Shown one piece after another: positions 1 through 28,075 of a DNA stretch of 64,000 nucleotides. Location of the stretch: positions 620,001 through 684,000 of the forward strand of contig CAVNZM010000004.1 of the NCBI GenBank assembly GCA_963693365.1, in the 5' to 3' direction. Origin of the DNA: Amoebidium appalachense. Its lineage: Eukaryota; Ichthyosporea. A program made the translations under genes and the position numbers. Each line of letters begins with the position of its first letter. Within the stretch, counting starts at the first letter, position 1. A model generated the notes under the pieces. That model was not told where the DNA came from and did not search any database. It was given only the letters and a program-made list of their open reading frames with translations.

Positions 1-154
1 CGTGCCATGGCAGCCATGCCATGTACCACAGCTTCACTCAGTCTGTCAGCTTGTGTACGATCTTGGGAGTTTGGGGGGATCCGACCTTCCGTCAAGCTAC
101 ATTATTAACATTAACATAATTGAAATCCATTGCAAGGTGGCCGCAAACTTTTTG

Positions 155-427
155 CTATTCTACAGATAAATATTGAAACCCATGGCTTTGAACATTAAAG
201 AAAAAGTCTGTATAGATGTAGACCTGTTTATCAAACATCAAATTTGTTTGATCCGGCAATATCTTCGAAATGCGTAGGTGCATATCCTTCTTGCCATTGG
301 TCAATATTTTCTTAGCATTGGCACCTTTGGCAGATGAAAAGAATTCAGGCTGCACGGAGTCGGAGGACGGCGGTGACCACTGACTTGAGTCGACGTCTGT
401 CCCGCTGTGGCCGGTGAACCGGCGTCA
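155..427 (-). CDS. Possible terminal exon of an unknown gene
   Basis: Open minus-strand frame of about 90 codons ending at 155, with composition unlike the repeats (for example MHLRISKILPDQTNLMFDKQ). A possible acceptor lies at about 344-345, just before the codons for PEFFSSAKG. No family recognised; may be chance. Confidence 0.2.
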
Positions 428-2192
428 ACTATATGTGTATATTATATATTAATTCACAGCAAGACACGTGCGCCTGGCAATATTGTATGCGGCTGTGCAC
501 AGTGACATGACGTCGCGCGCACTGCAGTCTGCGCGGCGCATCATCCTTTCGAAGACGTCAACATGGCACCATGCATGCGTACACCTCTTGGAATGCAGAT
601 CGGCGACGTGCCTACGGTACCATTACCGGCGAATTCCTTACGCTTCCTCTGGGCCTGGGCCAGCCGGACACTTGAATAGCTGTGGCTCTATTTTCAACCT
701 TATTGGGGAAAAAATGCTAATCCAAACTTTGACTGCTGTGACCTGCCAGGTCTCTTTCGAGAGACCGACTCACATCCTGAGTCAACATGCAGTCGTGTGT
801 ACACATTGATGTATTGTTGGATGATCGAGGCCATTGTGTGCGACAAGCGATTGGCTAGATATCATACAAATGCGATTCCGCATTGCTTTTGGTAAACTTG
901 ATTGGTTGTTCATGAAGCGCAAGAAACGCTATATAATTGGTTCAAGTTACCCAAATACTGTCTTTGTGATCCCCGTAGATGATGCTGGATAACCATTGTA
1001 ATTTGTGAGGGGCTTTTGATGGGCTGGTCATATATCATTCTTCACAGTGACGCAAGCTGTTCAATCAGATCCGCGATTGGTAGAGACTGGTGCAAAATGT
1101 TTGATCAGATCAGCCGACAGCTGCCTCTAATAAACAGTATACTAGATCTGGTACTACCGAAAACACGTAAGGCATAAAAAACCGCAAACAGGAATTTCAA
1201 GAAAGCCAAAAAATAACAAACAAACATTATACTTCAAGGTAAACTACAAATATTGGGGTACTCTCTACGTTTTTACTATTTTTTCTCATTTTTTGATTAA
1301 TTCTAGCTATAGGTCTTATGATCAGATTGATCATGTTTTGCTACAGCCATGCGAGCTCAGAAGAAAATCTTGCTTGCTCTCCTTTCTGCAGAAATTTTAA
1401 ACAGGGATTGCATTCAACTAAAAATATTTGCTAAAAACGTCAGTTTTAATGCACCAACCAGAGCTGTGTGTTTGTCTATAAGCCTTGAGTAACCCTACTT
1501 ACAACCTAACGGTTGCTTTTGGTTGCCTCTTGCCGCTCCAAGTCACGCAAGCTTCAGATCCCGTAGATCAGGGTTCGACTCGGATCACCTCGCGGAACCC
1601 TGAGCCGCGGCGCCGCTTCAATTACCCAAGAGCTATTTTTCTTTTTCTTTTTAGTTACATTCGTATCTAAGATATAATTATATTATATATGCATCTTTAC
1701 GTAATTAATGATTAAGCTAAAGTACTGTATAATGAAACCTTTCGTGAGCAAGCTTTAGAGGCTTGATACTAACAATAGGTATACTTGATTTTCCAGTATA
1801 AGTAAAAACAAATCGGAAATCTACTATATCCCAGTCCCAAATGTTTTATTCAACAGATCGTTTGTTGGCCAATCGCGTACCAATATTCATGCTTTAATGC
1901 CCTTTTTAAAGTTTATTCAATCTGGAGATTTTTGCCGAAGTCTAATTAGGCGGCTGGCGTCCGTTGCGGGGCCCTATAATTATAGATGCCCACTGTGCTT
2001 CAGGGGTGAAGAGCTGGAATATGCCATTATTATCTTATCGAAATGACCTTATGTATCCGAGGGACTGATCCAAATAAAGATAGTGGTGCACGGTCTGCGC
2101 AAGGATTCAAAACTTAATATTTGCACTTTATGCACCTTCAGAGGTTTCCGTATTTCCAAGAAGTTATCTGTCATGTATCTATATCAATCAAC

Positions 2193-2193
2193 C

Positions 2194-2235
<42 letters not shown>

Positions 2236-2460
2236 CCCCCCCCCCGCCCGAGGGCCATGCCACACATGCATGTGTATACATGGTTCGGTTTACACGGCCT
2301 ATGTGTACGTATGTAAACGTAGGCGTACACGTGTACACACACACACCGGTGCACACACACACACACACACACATACAAACACACACATTTCACACACACA
2401 CACCACACACACACACGTACATACGTACACATACTGTACAGACACACACGTACACACACG

Positions 2461-2500
<40 letters not shown>
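2193..2500. repeat. Poly-C then (CA)n microsatellites
   Basis: C runs at about 2195-2246, then CA repeats from about 2335 to 2500. They lie beyond the 3' end of PUS7. Confidence 0.97.
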
Positions 2501-2501
<1 letters not shown>

Positions 2502-3278
2502 TACATAGTAAATGTGACGCCGTGATATATCCACATGTACAATCTCACTCATCTCACCTCCCCCGGCCCATGCCCATGTATTTCGACGCACGCGTCACGT
2601 GTGCATCCATATATATGCACTCATGCATTGAGAATTCGAAGTGCCGCGTGAGTCGTCATGATCTGAGGACGTCAGCGACGCGTCAAGTGCACTTTTCCGT
2701 CCTCGAACTGTCACAGCCCCATGTGCACTGGCATATGCAGCCTGGGCCCTAGCCCCTAGGGCCAGCGGCCCCGCACCTTGATGATGGCCCCCGTAACAGT
2801 TTTTTTTTTTTTTTTTTTTTGTGGTGGTATTTTCCTGCGTGACCCTAGTTACTGTCACAGCATATGACGTCGACGTTGCAATCGGCATGCCTACAAATTG
2901 TACACACAGCAAATACCTCCTACTAACATATATTCACATGTAATAGATAGAGTGCGAAGAGTCTGTTTATTATACCTATGTGCATACAGTGTGCACGTGT
3001 ATGGTGCGTGCGACACACGTGATTTGGCCAATAATATAAGTCCGGATCACTGAGTTGTATCTGCCTCACGTGCACGTCGTGCCGTTGCTACATATCATTG
3101 GGAGGTTGCATCTAGGTTCCATCAAAATTTCGTAAATTTGCCTGGGATAGAACTATGGGGTTTATGCTGTATGATAATGCTTGGGGGAATTCCCATCGAC
3201 TTAAAGATGGAAAACTCGTAGAGACCGAGGGAGGTGAAAAGTCCTGAGGGGTATGGGAGTAGTTGTCCTTGCCCGTGT

Positions 3279-3315
3279 GTGTGTGTGAGTGTGTGTGTGT
3301 GTGTGTGTGCGTGTG

Positions 3316-3390
<75 letters not shown>

Positions 3391-3436
3391 ATGTGTGTGT
3401 ATCTTTTTTTTTTTTTTTTTTTTTGGGGGGGGGGGG
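3279..3436. repeat. (GT)n-T16-G12 compound tract
   Basis: GT repeats 3279-3402, then a T run and a G run ending at 3436, just downstream of the PUS7 stop codon on the minus strand, so probably in the 3' UTR or beyond. Confidence 0.97.
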
Positions 3437-3496
3437 AGGGGTCACTTTATGGGTATGGTGCTTATGTATTGGTGGGGGACACATGCAGACCGTGGG

Positions 3497-16776
<13,280 letters not shown>

Positions 16777-17416
16777 GGCTGCACCAACCAGTGCACGCAC
16801 AAAAACTACGCACGTGTTTGGGGTGCCTTGCTCGTGTTGTGCCACCCCTCTCCGCTATAAACGTGAGACTGACCGACCCTCAGAAACGTCCGACTGGCCA
16901 TAGACGAGTGACGAGAACGGCACGCGCACGGACGGGCCCGGAAAAGAGACCGGAACCGAGAACACCGTGAGCCAAGTGGTGCCGGCCGATCCAATCAGCA
17001 TGCCAAACATCTTGGATCTATTTGAGATCCAGTAATGCACACGTGACACATGGATGCACGTGCCACGTGGCCCAAGCAGTTGCTATGACTGTACGATAGC
17101 TCTATAACTTACGTGGCACACGTGTGCATTTAGATGCACTGTGAGTGGTTTATTTGCAGGCACAAAGGGCCACCAGCCACAGGCCAGAGCCAGTCCCTCC
17201 CCAGATGGCAACAGCACACCCACCACGTGTGCACACCATGTACAAAGCACGTGCACACGCTGGTGTGCTGTGAAGGGTACAGTGCGCAGCATGAAATGAA
17301 TACGAGCATTAGACATTCTCTACAACAAATATACGCCTGGTGTTTGTGCTGCTGTGTGTTGCGCTAAGGCCTCACACCCTACACCTCTACCTAATGTGAT
17401 CACCCCCCTCCCCCCC
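16777..17416. other. Spacer between MIC60 stop and PUS7 start
   Basis: 640 bp holding the MIC60 3' end and the PUS7 5' region, both on the minus strand. Non-repetitive, with several ACGTG words and no TATA box at a usual distance. Short spacing suggests compact promoters. Confidence 0.7.
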
Positions 17417-17766
17417 TCATGCCCGCTGCAGGGAGGATGCCGCACAGTGTGCGCCCAGCAGGGCCAGGGCCTGTTCGGTTTCCAGCCGTGCACGTGCATC
17501 GTCCAGCCACGACTGCGCCACGGCACGAGGCCAGCCCCGCAGCTTGTTAATTTCCCGTGTGGCCTGCAGACGACACGTGTCAGAATACCACGGAACATTG
17601 GGGTTGTGGTGGTGGAGGAGAGCCGGGGGATGCGTGGGGTACCGGTGGGGGGTGGATGGAAAGGGGAAAGAGAGGGGGGAGGGGGGGGGGGGGGGAATGA
17701 GTTGCTCTAGGGAAGGTAGGGGGATTGTGGTGGTGTTTTTTTTGTGTTTTTTTTTTTGTGTGTGTT

Positions 17767-17797
<31 letters not shown>

Positions 17798-18438
17798 AGA
17801 GAGGGGGAGTAATGGCGGTGGTTTGAGATGGAGACGTGTGTGGGTGGAACGGGCACGGGCAAGGCGTCCGTGTATGTGTTTGTGGGTGTGTGGGTGTGCA
17901 AGCGTCGCATGCATGTGCATGTGTGTACATGTGCATGTGTGCCCCTCTTCAACGCACCTCCTCCAGGTCCCCCTTTGCCATGTGCTGCTCAGCCAAGGCC
18001 ACAATCTGGTCGGCCTGCTCGTGCGTCGTCGGCCCCTCACCAAGCCCAAGCACCTGCAGGGCATGTGTGAGCACACATGACATAGCATGTGTGTGCGCGC
18101 GTTGGGCACACCGTAGAGCACGGACACGTGTCACCATGCGCACAAAGGACACACCGGGTCTGTGTATGTGTGCGCATACAAGGAATGTGTGTGTGTGTGT
18201 GTGTGGTGTGTGCATACATGTTACAAGGGACTGAACGCGGGTGAGCATACACGTCAGGAGCATGTGAATCCATATGGATTGTGTGCGTGTGTGTGCATAC
18301 ATGCATAGAAATGTGTATTTGTAGCTGGAAGGGGCGTGTAACCATGTGTTTGACCCGGGCCAATCTCAATGTGCGGCACACATATACCAGAGTGCATGAT
18401 CAAGCTTACATTTCAGCCTGGCTCCGGTCTGTATGTTG

Positions 18439-18474
<36 letters not shown>

Positions 18475-20101
18475 ATAAACCTCTGCAGGGAATCTGCGGA
18501 AGGTGAACTTGTCGACCACGGATGCCACGATGTAGGCGCCAAACCTGCCGCCATCAGCAGGCAGCAATGCAGCCCTACGTGCCTCCCTGCGCACAGTCGA
18601 CAGGCGCTGCTGCAGCTCACCGTGACTCACGAGGCCTGGGGGGGAAGGGTGAGTGGGGCATGATTGGTGGAGCCGAAAAAAGAACACCGTGTGCTGCATG
18701 TGTTCAAACCACACCGAGTATGCAACATAACAAAAGCAACAAGGACACGGTTCACCACATGCAGCTGTACCGCACGTCATACTAATCAGCCACCCATCTA
18801 GTGTAGTTCGTGTGCAGGTAGAAGGAAGGATGAACACAACCCCATACAAGCAGTCAATCAAGTCACACACTTACCCCTAGCATTTACACCAAATCCCACA
18901 AAACCCTCACATACCACTCCGTACCACCCACAAGCACCCATCCCATCTTCCCCCTCCCCTCCCCCCTCCCTCCCCCCCCCCCCCCCCCTCCTCCTCCCCC
19001 TAACGTCTACTGCCACCTTCCCTGAGGGACACAGACACAGACACAAATGCAGGCACATGCACAGACACATGCACATGCACGTACCCCTATCAAACACTGC
19101 CTGTGGCAGGTTCTCCACTGCCAGCTGCACCAGGGGGTCATCGTCCCTCTTTGCCAGCTGGCTGCGGCTGACAGCAAGGGGCTGTCCACTCTGAACGCTG
19201 GCCTCTGTGCAGTTCACTTGTCAGCACCAAATCCGACAAACAACACACCCAAATGCACACATATACACATGCACAGACCCAAGCACCAACAGGCATACAC
19301 ACAAATGCACGGTACTCGTATACATCGCATGCACACACACAAATGCACAGTACTCGTACACATCACATGCAGACACAAAAATGCACAGTACTCGTATACA
19401 TCACAGCACACACACAATTGCACAGTGCTCGTATACATCACATACACACACACAAATGCACAGTCGTATGCATCACATGCACACACAAAAATGCACAGTG
19501 TATGCATCACATGCACACACAAAAATGCACACACACAAATGCACAGTACTCGTATACATCACATGCAGACACAAAAATGCACACACACAAATGCATAGTA
19601 CTCGTATACATCACATGCAGACACAAAAATCCACACACACAAGTGCACAGTACTCGTATTCATCACTTGCACACACAAAAATGCACACACACAAATGCAC
19701 AGTACTCGTATACATCACATGCACATACAAAAATGCACACACACAAATGCATAGTACTCGTATACATCACATGCACACAAAAAAATGCACAGTACTCGTA
19801 TACATCACATGCAAGCATGTACATCACATGGACACAAAAAAATGCACAGTACTCGTATACATCACATGCAAGCATGGATAGCACAAGATCTATACAGATG
19901 CACTCACATACACTACATGCACTTCGGTACCATCCATACGTTTCTTACGCATTTGCACGAAAATCTGCAGATCCACACATGTACCCGCTTGTTCACTTAC
20001 CCCCCTCCCCCCCTCTCCCATCCCTCCCATCCTGCCCCCCCCCCCCACACACACACCTTATCTCCCCTCCCCCCCCTTCCCCCTCCCCCCACCCCCCCGA
20101 C

Positions 20102-20162
<61 letters not shown>

Positions 20163-20837
20163 CAGGCCATGTGGGCACACGTGCCAGCAACCGGACAGAC
20201 ACACCCAGAACATCATCAACTATGTTTGCTGATGATTTTATTCTTCCGAGTCTGTGCTCTTTCACTTCTTGGCTTCCCCATCCCCCCTCCCCCCCCCCCC
20301 CCTCCCCCCCCCCCCCCTCCCCCTTTTTGCATCCTCCCTGCCTACAAAGCCACACACACAACACCCCAGTTTCCTGTGTATGCATTCGTTCCCACCCCTT
20401 GTTTGCACGGCTTGATGTGCGCTGAGTACATGCAGACGTGTTGGTGACGGTAAGGTGGAAATCGAGATAAGCAGCAAGCAATACGACATGTGGGGGTGCA
20501 CGTATACCGAGCAGTGCCCGTGTGGCCCATAGGCGGTGTGTGCGCCTGTCTTCACTGTGCACTTTCGCATGCGCCTGCAGCAGTCTCTCGATGTCCTGCA
20601 AACAGCCAATCAGAACACAACAAAAAAAATATAAACCATATTCCCCTCGCCTTTCACAATATCGTTGGACCCACGACAGAACCCCTTCTTCACACCCCCT
20701 CCCAAATCCCCAATCCCATACCCCCACACTCCTCTTCCCATCCTCTTCCTCCTTCCCCACTCCACCCCCCAGCACACACACCGATCTTTTCTTTGATGTC
20801 CTCCTGCCTCGTGAAACCTGTCCCCCCCCCCCCCCCC

Positions 20838-20883
<46 letters not shown>

Positions 20884-20907
20884 TGCATGCATGTGTGTTT
20901 GCGTGTG

Positions 20908-20947
<40 letters not shown>

Positions 20948-21009
20948 TGTGTGTGTGCATAAGCGCGCATGCGTGCGTGAATGTGTGTTCAGTGTGTGTG
21001 TGCCCCTGT

Positions 21010-21045
<36 letters not shown>

Positions 21046-21983
21046 TATGTATTTATGTGCATGTGTGTCTGCCTATCTGTGTGTGTGTATGTATTTATGT
21101 GCATGTGTGTCTGCCTATCTGTGTGTGTGTGTGTGTATGTATTTATGTGCATGTGTGTCTCCCTATCTGTGTGTATGTATGTATTTATGTGCATGTGTGT
21201 CTGCCTATCTGTGTGTGTGTGTGTATGTATGTATTTATGTGCATGTGTGTCTGCCTATCTGTGTGTGTTTATGTATTTATGTGCATGTGTGTCTGCCTAT
21301 CTGTGTGTGTGTGTGTGTGTATGTGTTTATGTGCATGTGTGTCTGCCTATCTGTGTGTGTGTATGTATTTATGTGCATGTGTGTCTGCCTATCTGTGTGT
21401 GTGTGTGTGTATGTATTTATGTGCATGTGTGTCTGCCTATCTGTGTGTGTGTGTGTGTGTATGTATTTATGTGCATGTGTGTCTGCCTATCTGTGTGTGT
21501 GTGTGGTGTGCACGTGTGGCTGTGGCTGCACGTGGCGCACCTTGAGGCGCAGATAGAGCTCCTGCAGCACCTTTGCCCTCTCGGCCCTCTCCCGCCCCAC
21601 CTTGATTGCAACCGCACGCCGACCCGCTGTGCCCACCAAATCAGAACCCAGCACACATTACGTGCATGCACACCATCCCACGGTGTGTAAAAGCATTACT
21701 CCATCACAACAAAAAGAAGCACAGGTGAGTGCACAGGCACGATGTGTGTGTCTGTATGCATGCTGGACACGTGCAACAAACAATCAGCTTGCTCGTGCAC
21801 AGGCATTTGCGTGCGAGAAAATGCGCGAGAAACCCTTCCTCCTCAGCCCCGACCGTCTCCCATCCAAATTTATCCAGAAAAGACCGTTCACACGCATGCA
21901 ACTACTACAATCCACCCGCATCTCTGCCCAACACCCACACACATGCACACACTCTCAACCGCCACCACACACGCACGCACACA

Positions 21984-22015
<32 letters not shown>

Positions 22016-22043
22016 TGCACGCACGCACGCACGCACGCACACA

Positions 22044-22127
<84 letters not shown>

Positions 22128-22187
22128 CGAATGCACGCACGAATGCACGCACGAATGCACGCACGAATGCACGCACGCACGAATGCA

Positions 22188-22266
<79 letters not shown>

Positions 22267-22987
22267 CACACACACACACACACACCGTCGAAGTGCTTCT
22301 GGACCTCCTCTGCCAGGCGGTGGCGGTAGTATTCCTCGTGCAGGCGCTCCAGACGCCGCTGGCTGGCTAGCAGCTCCTCGTTGTGCTGCAGCCATCCAAT
22401 CAGAACAGTGCATAGCACGCAACAGGTGACAACCAGCTAATCAGAACAGAACGTGACGGGCAATCCGTGACAGCCAGCCAATCAAAAGGAGTATGACACC
22501 CGACACATGACAACCAAGCCATGAGAACAGAGCATGATACGTGACCCATGACAGCCACCACCCAATCAGAACACAGCATCCCCCGCGGCGCATGACAACC
22601 AGCCCATAATCAACCAACTCCACGGCCCACAGCAGCAACACCCCAGCCTCCAAGGCACCCAAACCAATCATCCCCCACGCAGTGGCACACATGCATGACC
22701 CATAGCCAATCATGCACAGATGAATAACCCCTAGCCAATCATGCACACATGAATAACCCTTGGCCAATCACGCACACATGCATGACCCTTAGCCAATCAT
22801 GCACACATGCATGACCCCTAGCCAACCAGCACACACCTGTGCGCGCAGCAAAGCCCTCTCCTCGTCCATCCTCTCACTGGCCACCCTCTTCTCCTCTGCT
22901 ACCACCCTGTCGGCCTCAGACCGCACAGCCTGCAGCTCACTGACCAGCCGCTCCTGGAAGTAGTGCTGCCACGTTAGTGTGTCTCAA

Positions 22988-23055
<68 letters not shown>

Positions 23056-23259
23056 ATAGTGCTGTGGCCACTAATACCTTGTGCATGGGGCGCAATCAGA
23101 CAGAAGGGAAATGTGTGCTGTGTGGGTTTGAGCAGGCATGCACGTGGCTGTTGTTTGTGTATATGTGATTGTGTGTGCAAGGGGTATGGTCGTCTGCTGG
23201 TGGCTGTAATTGTGCGTGTACGTGTGCATGTGCGTGTGCGTGTGCGTGTGCATGTGCGC

Positions 23260-23317
<58 letters not shown>

Positions 23318-24090
23318 ATGTGTGTGTGTGCACGCACTTGCGTGCGTGCATGCATGTGTGCGTGCATGTGTGCGTGCGTGTGCGCTTGCATGTCCGAATG
23401 TGTTTACGTGTGTGGATGTGTGTGCAGAGGTCGGCAGACAGCCCAGTGTGCATACCTGACCACGTGGGTGCTAATGTGCGTCTGTGTCGTCAAGCATCCA
23501 GATGCATGCACAGAGATAAGAACGTGTGTGTTTGTGTTCGTGTGTGTGTATGTGTGTGGTGTGCGTGTGTGCTTGAAAGTGTGCGCGTGTGAGTGCACAG
23601 CAGGGGGTCACCCACAGCAAACTGCTTCTCCAGCTGGCTAGATGTGTTCTTTACTGCCTGGGCCACCCTCTCCTCCTGATACTGCAACTGCGAGTACAGC
23701 CGTGATATCTGCAGTGTGCGCACTGTGTCAGTTCATTTGCAATGGCAGGCACATGCACACGAGTAGCCCCTCCAAAGTGCATCAAACAGCAAGAACCAAA
23801 AAAAAAAGACAATTCCACACACACACCAAGCCTCCCAGGCAGGCGGACGGGCATGAACATGCATACACAAGGCCCTGCTTCTCCGAGAACCACACACACG
23901 CAAACAGGACAAGCGCACACAGGCGCGCACACAGACACGCCACCCGCACACACACACACTCGCGCGTGCAAAAACACACACACATACGCACGCGCACGCA
24001 ATCGCGAGCACACACACCACTCCCACAGCACCCACCCACTCCCACCAGCACACACCCAACCCAACCCGCAAAATAATTCCCCCCCCCCCC

Positions 24091-24121
<31 letters not shown>

Positions 24122-24706
24122 ACACATGTGCGCACCTATGCGCACACGCGCACATGCCCCCTCCCCCCCCCTCCCCCCCCCCCCTCCCCCCTTCCCCCCC
24201 CCCCACACCCCCCCCCCCCCCCCCCTCACGCCCCCCGCCGCCCACACACACACCTCATCCTTCAGCTGGCCAACCTCAGCCTCCCACCGCCTTGTATCTG
24301 GAACGTCGGTGGCCATTTCTGTCGTTGGTGCCTCGACTGCCCAAACCCAACCCCAATCAGCACCATGGAATTGTAAACCCATATGCTCACATCCAAGCAC
24401 ACATCAGAACTACGAAGTTCCCTCCGTTCCAAAATATCGGTCATCCCGAATCCATACGATGAAATCTTCCAACTCCATAAATTCTGTAAATGTGCTATGT
24501 CCACTTAAAATGCTTTTGTAGGGGCCCTCGTGAAAAAAAAAAACAAAGTCTATGCTAAGCGGGGGGGGGGGGGATTCTATGTTTTGCATGTGTATGGATT
24601 GTTTCATTGCTGGATGGACTGCACCCCACCTGTTTCTTCGAGAGATTCCGCCGTAGCTGGTGGTGTGGCTGAATCCCGCTCTGCATGCTCGTGTGTTTCT
24701 GCCTGT

Positions 24707-24745
<39 letters not shown>

Positions 24746-24885
24746 TGTGCGTACGTGTATATATGTGTGTGGGTGTGTGTGTGAGTGCATGAATGTGCAT
24801 GTGTGCGAGTGTGTGTGTGTGTGTGGGTGGGTGGGTGGGTGGGTGGGTGGGTGGGTGGGTGGGTGGGTGGGTGGGGGAGGGAGGT

Positions 24886-24925
<40 letters not shown>

Positions 24926-25798
24926 GCATGCATGCGTGTACGGGTGTGTTCAGTGCAAGTTTGTGCGTGTGTGGGTGTGGGTGTGGGTGTCTGAATGGAA
25001 AATTATGTTGTGATTAGTGTCAGTGTGTGCAAGTGTGTATGGAGGCACATGTGCGTAGTCGTGAGCACTGAGTGTAAAACACAAATCATGCATACCTCTC
25101 TTGGTGAGTGTGTGCATGTAAGTCTAGAGGAGAGTTGGGTATCCACTGTTCCGTATGCCTAGGTGTTCATGGCGGGTGTGCCCCGAGTTGTAGACACGCG
25201 GGCAGATGCATGCATGCTCGTGCGCATGAACATAAGAGAGCATAGAGCATATGGAGATTTGGAGTGTGCCCCTGAGCAACGCATTCTAGCGCGTGTTAGT
25301 GAGTGAGTGCATGTGTTTTGGCTGTGTGACTGCAGTGGTGTCGGTATCGAATTTGCCCTTCATCTCTGATGCAATTTGCACAGAACCTGCACCAACCATG
25401 ATACATGCATGTCTTTGCCTGCACCACACAAAGAAGAGTGCCAAGCCCGACTCAGGGCAACCCCTTCCACATACAACCACAACCATTTCAACTACTGTCG
25501 ACATTGTCACTCTATAGCAAGCCCAGGCCCAGGCTTATACGTTACCTGCCACACCCCCACCGCTCACCGTCTTATCCTTACATTCACCTGCCCAATCTTG
25601 ACACCCCCCCCCCCCACCCCCCCTCCCTCCGTCCCTTCCTCCCTCCCCCCCCCCCCCCCCTCCCCCCAACCACCACCACCACCACCCTGGTCCACACACA
25701 CGCACACACACACACACACACACACAGACACTCATGCACACACACAAACACGACCAGCACCACCAACACCAACCATCGCACGAGCTATTCAACTAACC

Positions 25799-25837
<39 letters not shown>

Positions 25838-27188
25838 CTGTGTGTCTGCCGGGGCTGCCTCCTGCTCCGTGTGCTCAGCCTGTGCCTGCACCTCACCCTC
25901 GGGGGGTGACACGGGGGGGACCTCAATCGCTGCCTCCGATGGCACGTGGGGGGTCTCAATAACCATCTCTGATAGCGTAGAGGGGGTCTCAACACCCACA
26001 TCTGCTGCCCCCTCAATCTCGTGTGGGGGTCCCACGGGTGCGGGCTCAGCCTCTGTGTGTGCCTGCTCCTCGTGTGTGTGTGTGTCTGTGGTGGGCTGGG
26101 GGGCCATCTCTTCCTCCGTCTTCGCATCGTTACGCACACCCACCCCCTCCCCCTCTACGTGTGGTGCCTCCTGCACAACCTCCGTCTCCCCCTCAAGCTT
26201 ATGCGCCACCGTATCCTCTACATGACTCACAATCTCTCGCTCAATTGTCTCTTCCACGTGCTTCACCACCTCTTCCAACTGTTCTTTAACCTCCTCGATC
26301 TTGTGCGCCTGTTCCTTCATTTCTTTAAGGTCCTCGGCAGCAAACACAGCCGCCGCCGCCTCCGAAGCCACTGCCATAGCCGTTGCCATGGCAACCGTTT
26401 CCATCACGCCCTCCTCTACTGCCGCAACAACAGGTATTTGCTCCTCCGCCGCTACCGGCTCACTTTTTTCCTGCTGGATTTCTGGCTCTGGTGTTTGCAC
26501 GGGGGCAGGGGTGTGTTCGGATTGCTGGGCCGGGGGTGTGTGTGATTCCTCTTCATCGTCATCTACATCCTCCTCATCCACGTGGGGGGTAGGGGGAGAA
26601 TAGTCCACACGCATTTTACCCTCCTCCGCCTGCACCTCCACCTGTACGGGTGCTACAGGCGTGCTGTCACTCGCACCGACTGCTTGAACATTGTCGGCAG
26701 GGGCATCTGAAGGTGGAGTCTCGATGGCTGGTGTGGGTTCGGTGGGTGTGGGCTCGACGGGGGGTGTTTCTGTCTCTACCGGTGTGGGCGATATGAGGGG
26801 AATAGGGGTCGAAGGTGAAACATCTTCCTTTGGCGGTGCTTTGGGTGCTGGGGGTTTTGGCCGGGGGGCGGGTCCGATGAAGAAGTCGCATAGTTCCTTT
26901 GCACCGGGGGCGTACTTCTCAAAGTTGGAGCGGAAGGCTGTGTCCTGCTGTGCATAGACCACCCCTGCACTGTAGCCAAACAGCCCAGCCGCTACCGTGC
27001 CCTTGATGGCTGCACCCACGGGGAAACCACCCTTGGCCGTGGAGGGCCCAGCAGGGGGTGGGGGGGGTGCACCCGCACTTGTGGGCTTAGTTGGGGGGGG
27101 TGGGGGTGCACCTCCACTTGGGGCCTTGGGAGGCGCCGTGGATGCGGGTGTGCTCAGCGAACGGGCAGAAACCCTGTGTGTGTGTGTT

Positions 27189-27222
<34 letters not shown>

Positions 27223-27844
27223 GGGGGGAGGGGGGGGGGGGGGGGGGGGGGGTGAGTATGATATACACTGATTCGTGGTGCATTTGTGGTTCCTGGGTGG
27301 CAACGGAATCAAGAGACAGCCATTCAGAATGACTTTTTGAATAATATACAAATAAACCATGTGGCAGTTATTCCCCCCTTGAATAAAGATGGAAGGTGGC
27401 CTGGTGGGGCAAAGACGGGGGGAGGGGGGAGGGGGGCGGGGGGTGCGCTCCAAATACCTACAGGACGTATATGTATTTGTAGAGAGAGTTCGGAATATGG
27501 GACAGGGAGTTCATAGAATGGTGAAAGAAAGTGTTATATATGTGAAAAGAGCGGGGAAGAGGGGGAGGGGGGGGGAGGGGGGGGGATCAATGAATGGTGT
27601 AGATTTCAAGTTCACAACCAAAACATTGATTTACAAGGTGCAAGCTAAAAGGGTGTGTACACGTGTCGATTGATAGTCATCTGCTTAAACATACCTACAT
27701 ACAACATAAGTTTTCTTTCTTCGTGTGTGTGTGTGTGTCAGTGCGCGGAGGTGGGCGTGACTACAGTCGTGGTGTTTCAATCCTGTCTCGTTAGCCATAG
27801 TGTGTAAACATCGTGTGTGCGCGCGCAGGTGTGTGTGTGTGCGC

Positions 27845-27880
<36 letters not shown>

Positions 27881-28044
27881 GCGTGTGTGCCTGTGCATGC
27901 GTGGGTGGGTGTGTGTATGTATGTACGTGTGTGCACGTGTGTGTACGTGTCTGTGTGAGAGTGTACGTGTTTGTGCATTGTGTGTGCGTGTGTGTGTGTT
28001 TGTGTGTGTGCGCGCGCACATTTGTGTGCGTTTATGTCTCTGTG

Positions 28045-28075
<31 letters not shown>

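Larger units (their letters stand above)
428..3496. other. Stretch without an established gene, left end
   Basis: 428-2190 is unique AT-rich sequence with no convincing exon. A GGTTCGACTC word near 1573 looks like a tRNA B box but no cloverleaf forms. 2190-3440 is repeats. PUS7 3' UTR probably occupies the last few hundred bases. Confidence 0.7.

Noticed and set aside
1500-1625. Possible tRNA (B-box-like GGTTCGACTC)
   Set aside because: No acceptor stem, D arm or anticodon arm can be formed around it.
21965-22205. CRISPR-like regular array
   Set aside because: A simple GCAC tetranucleotide repeat without spacers, in a eukaryotic intron.
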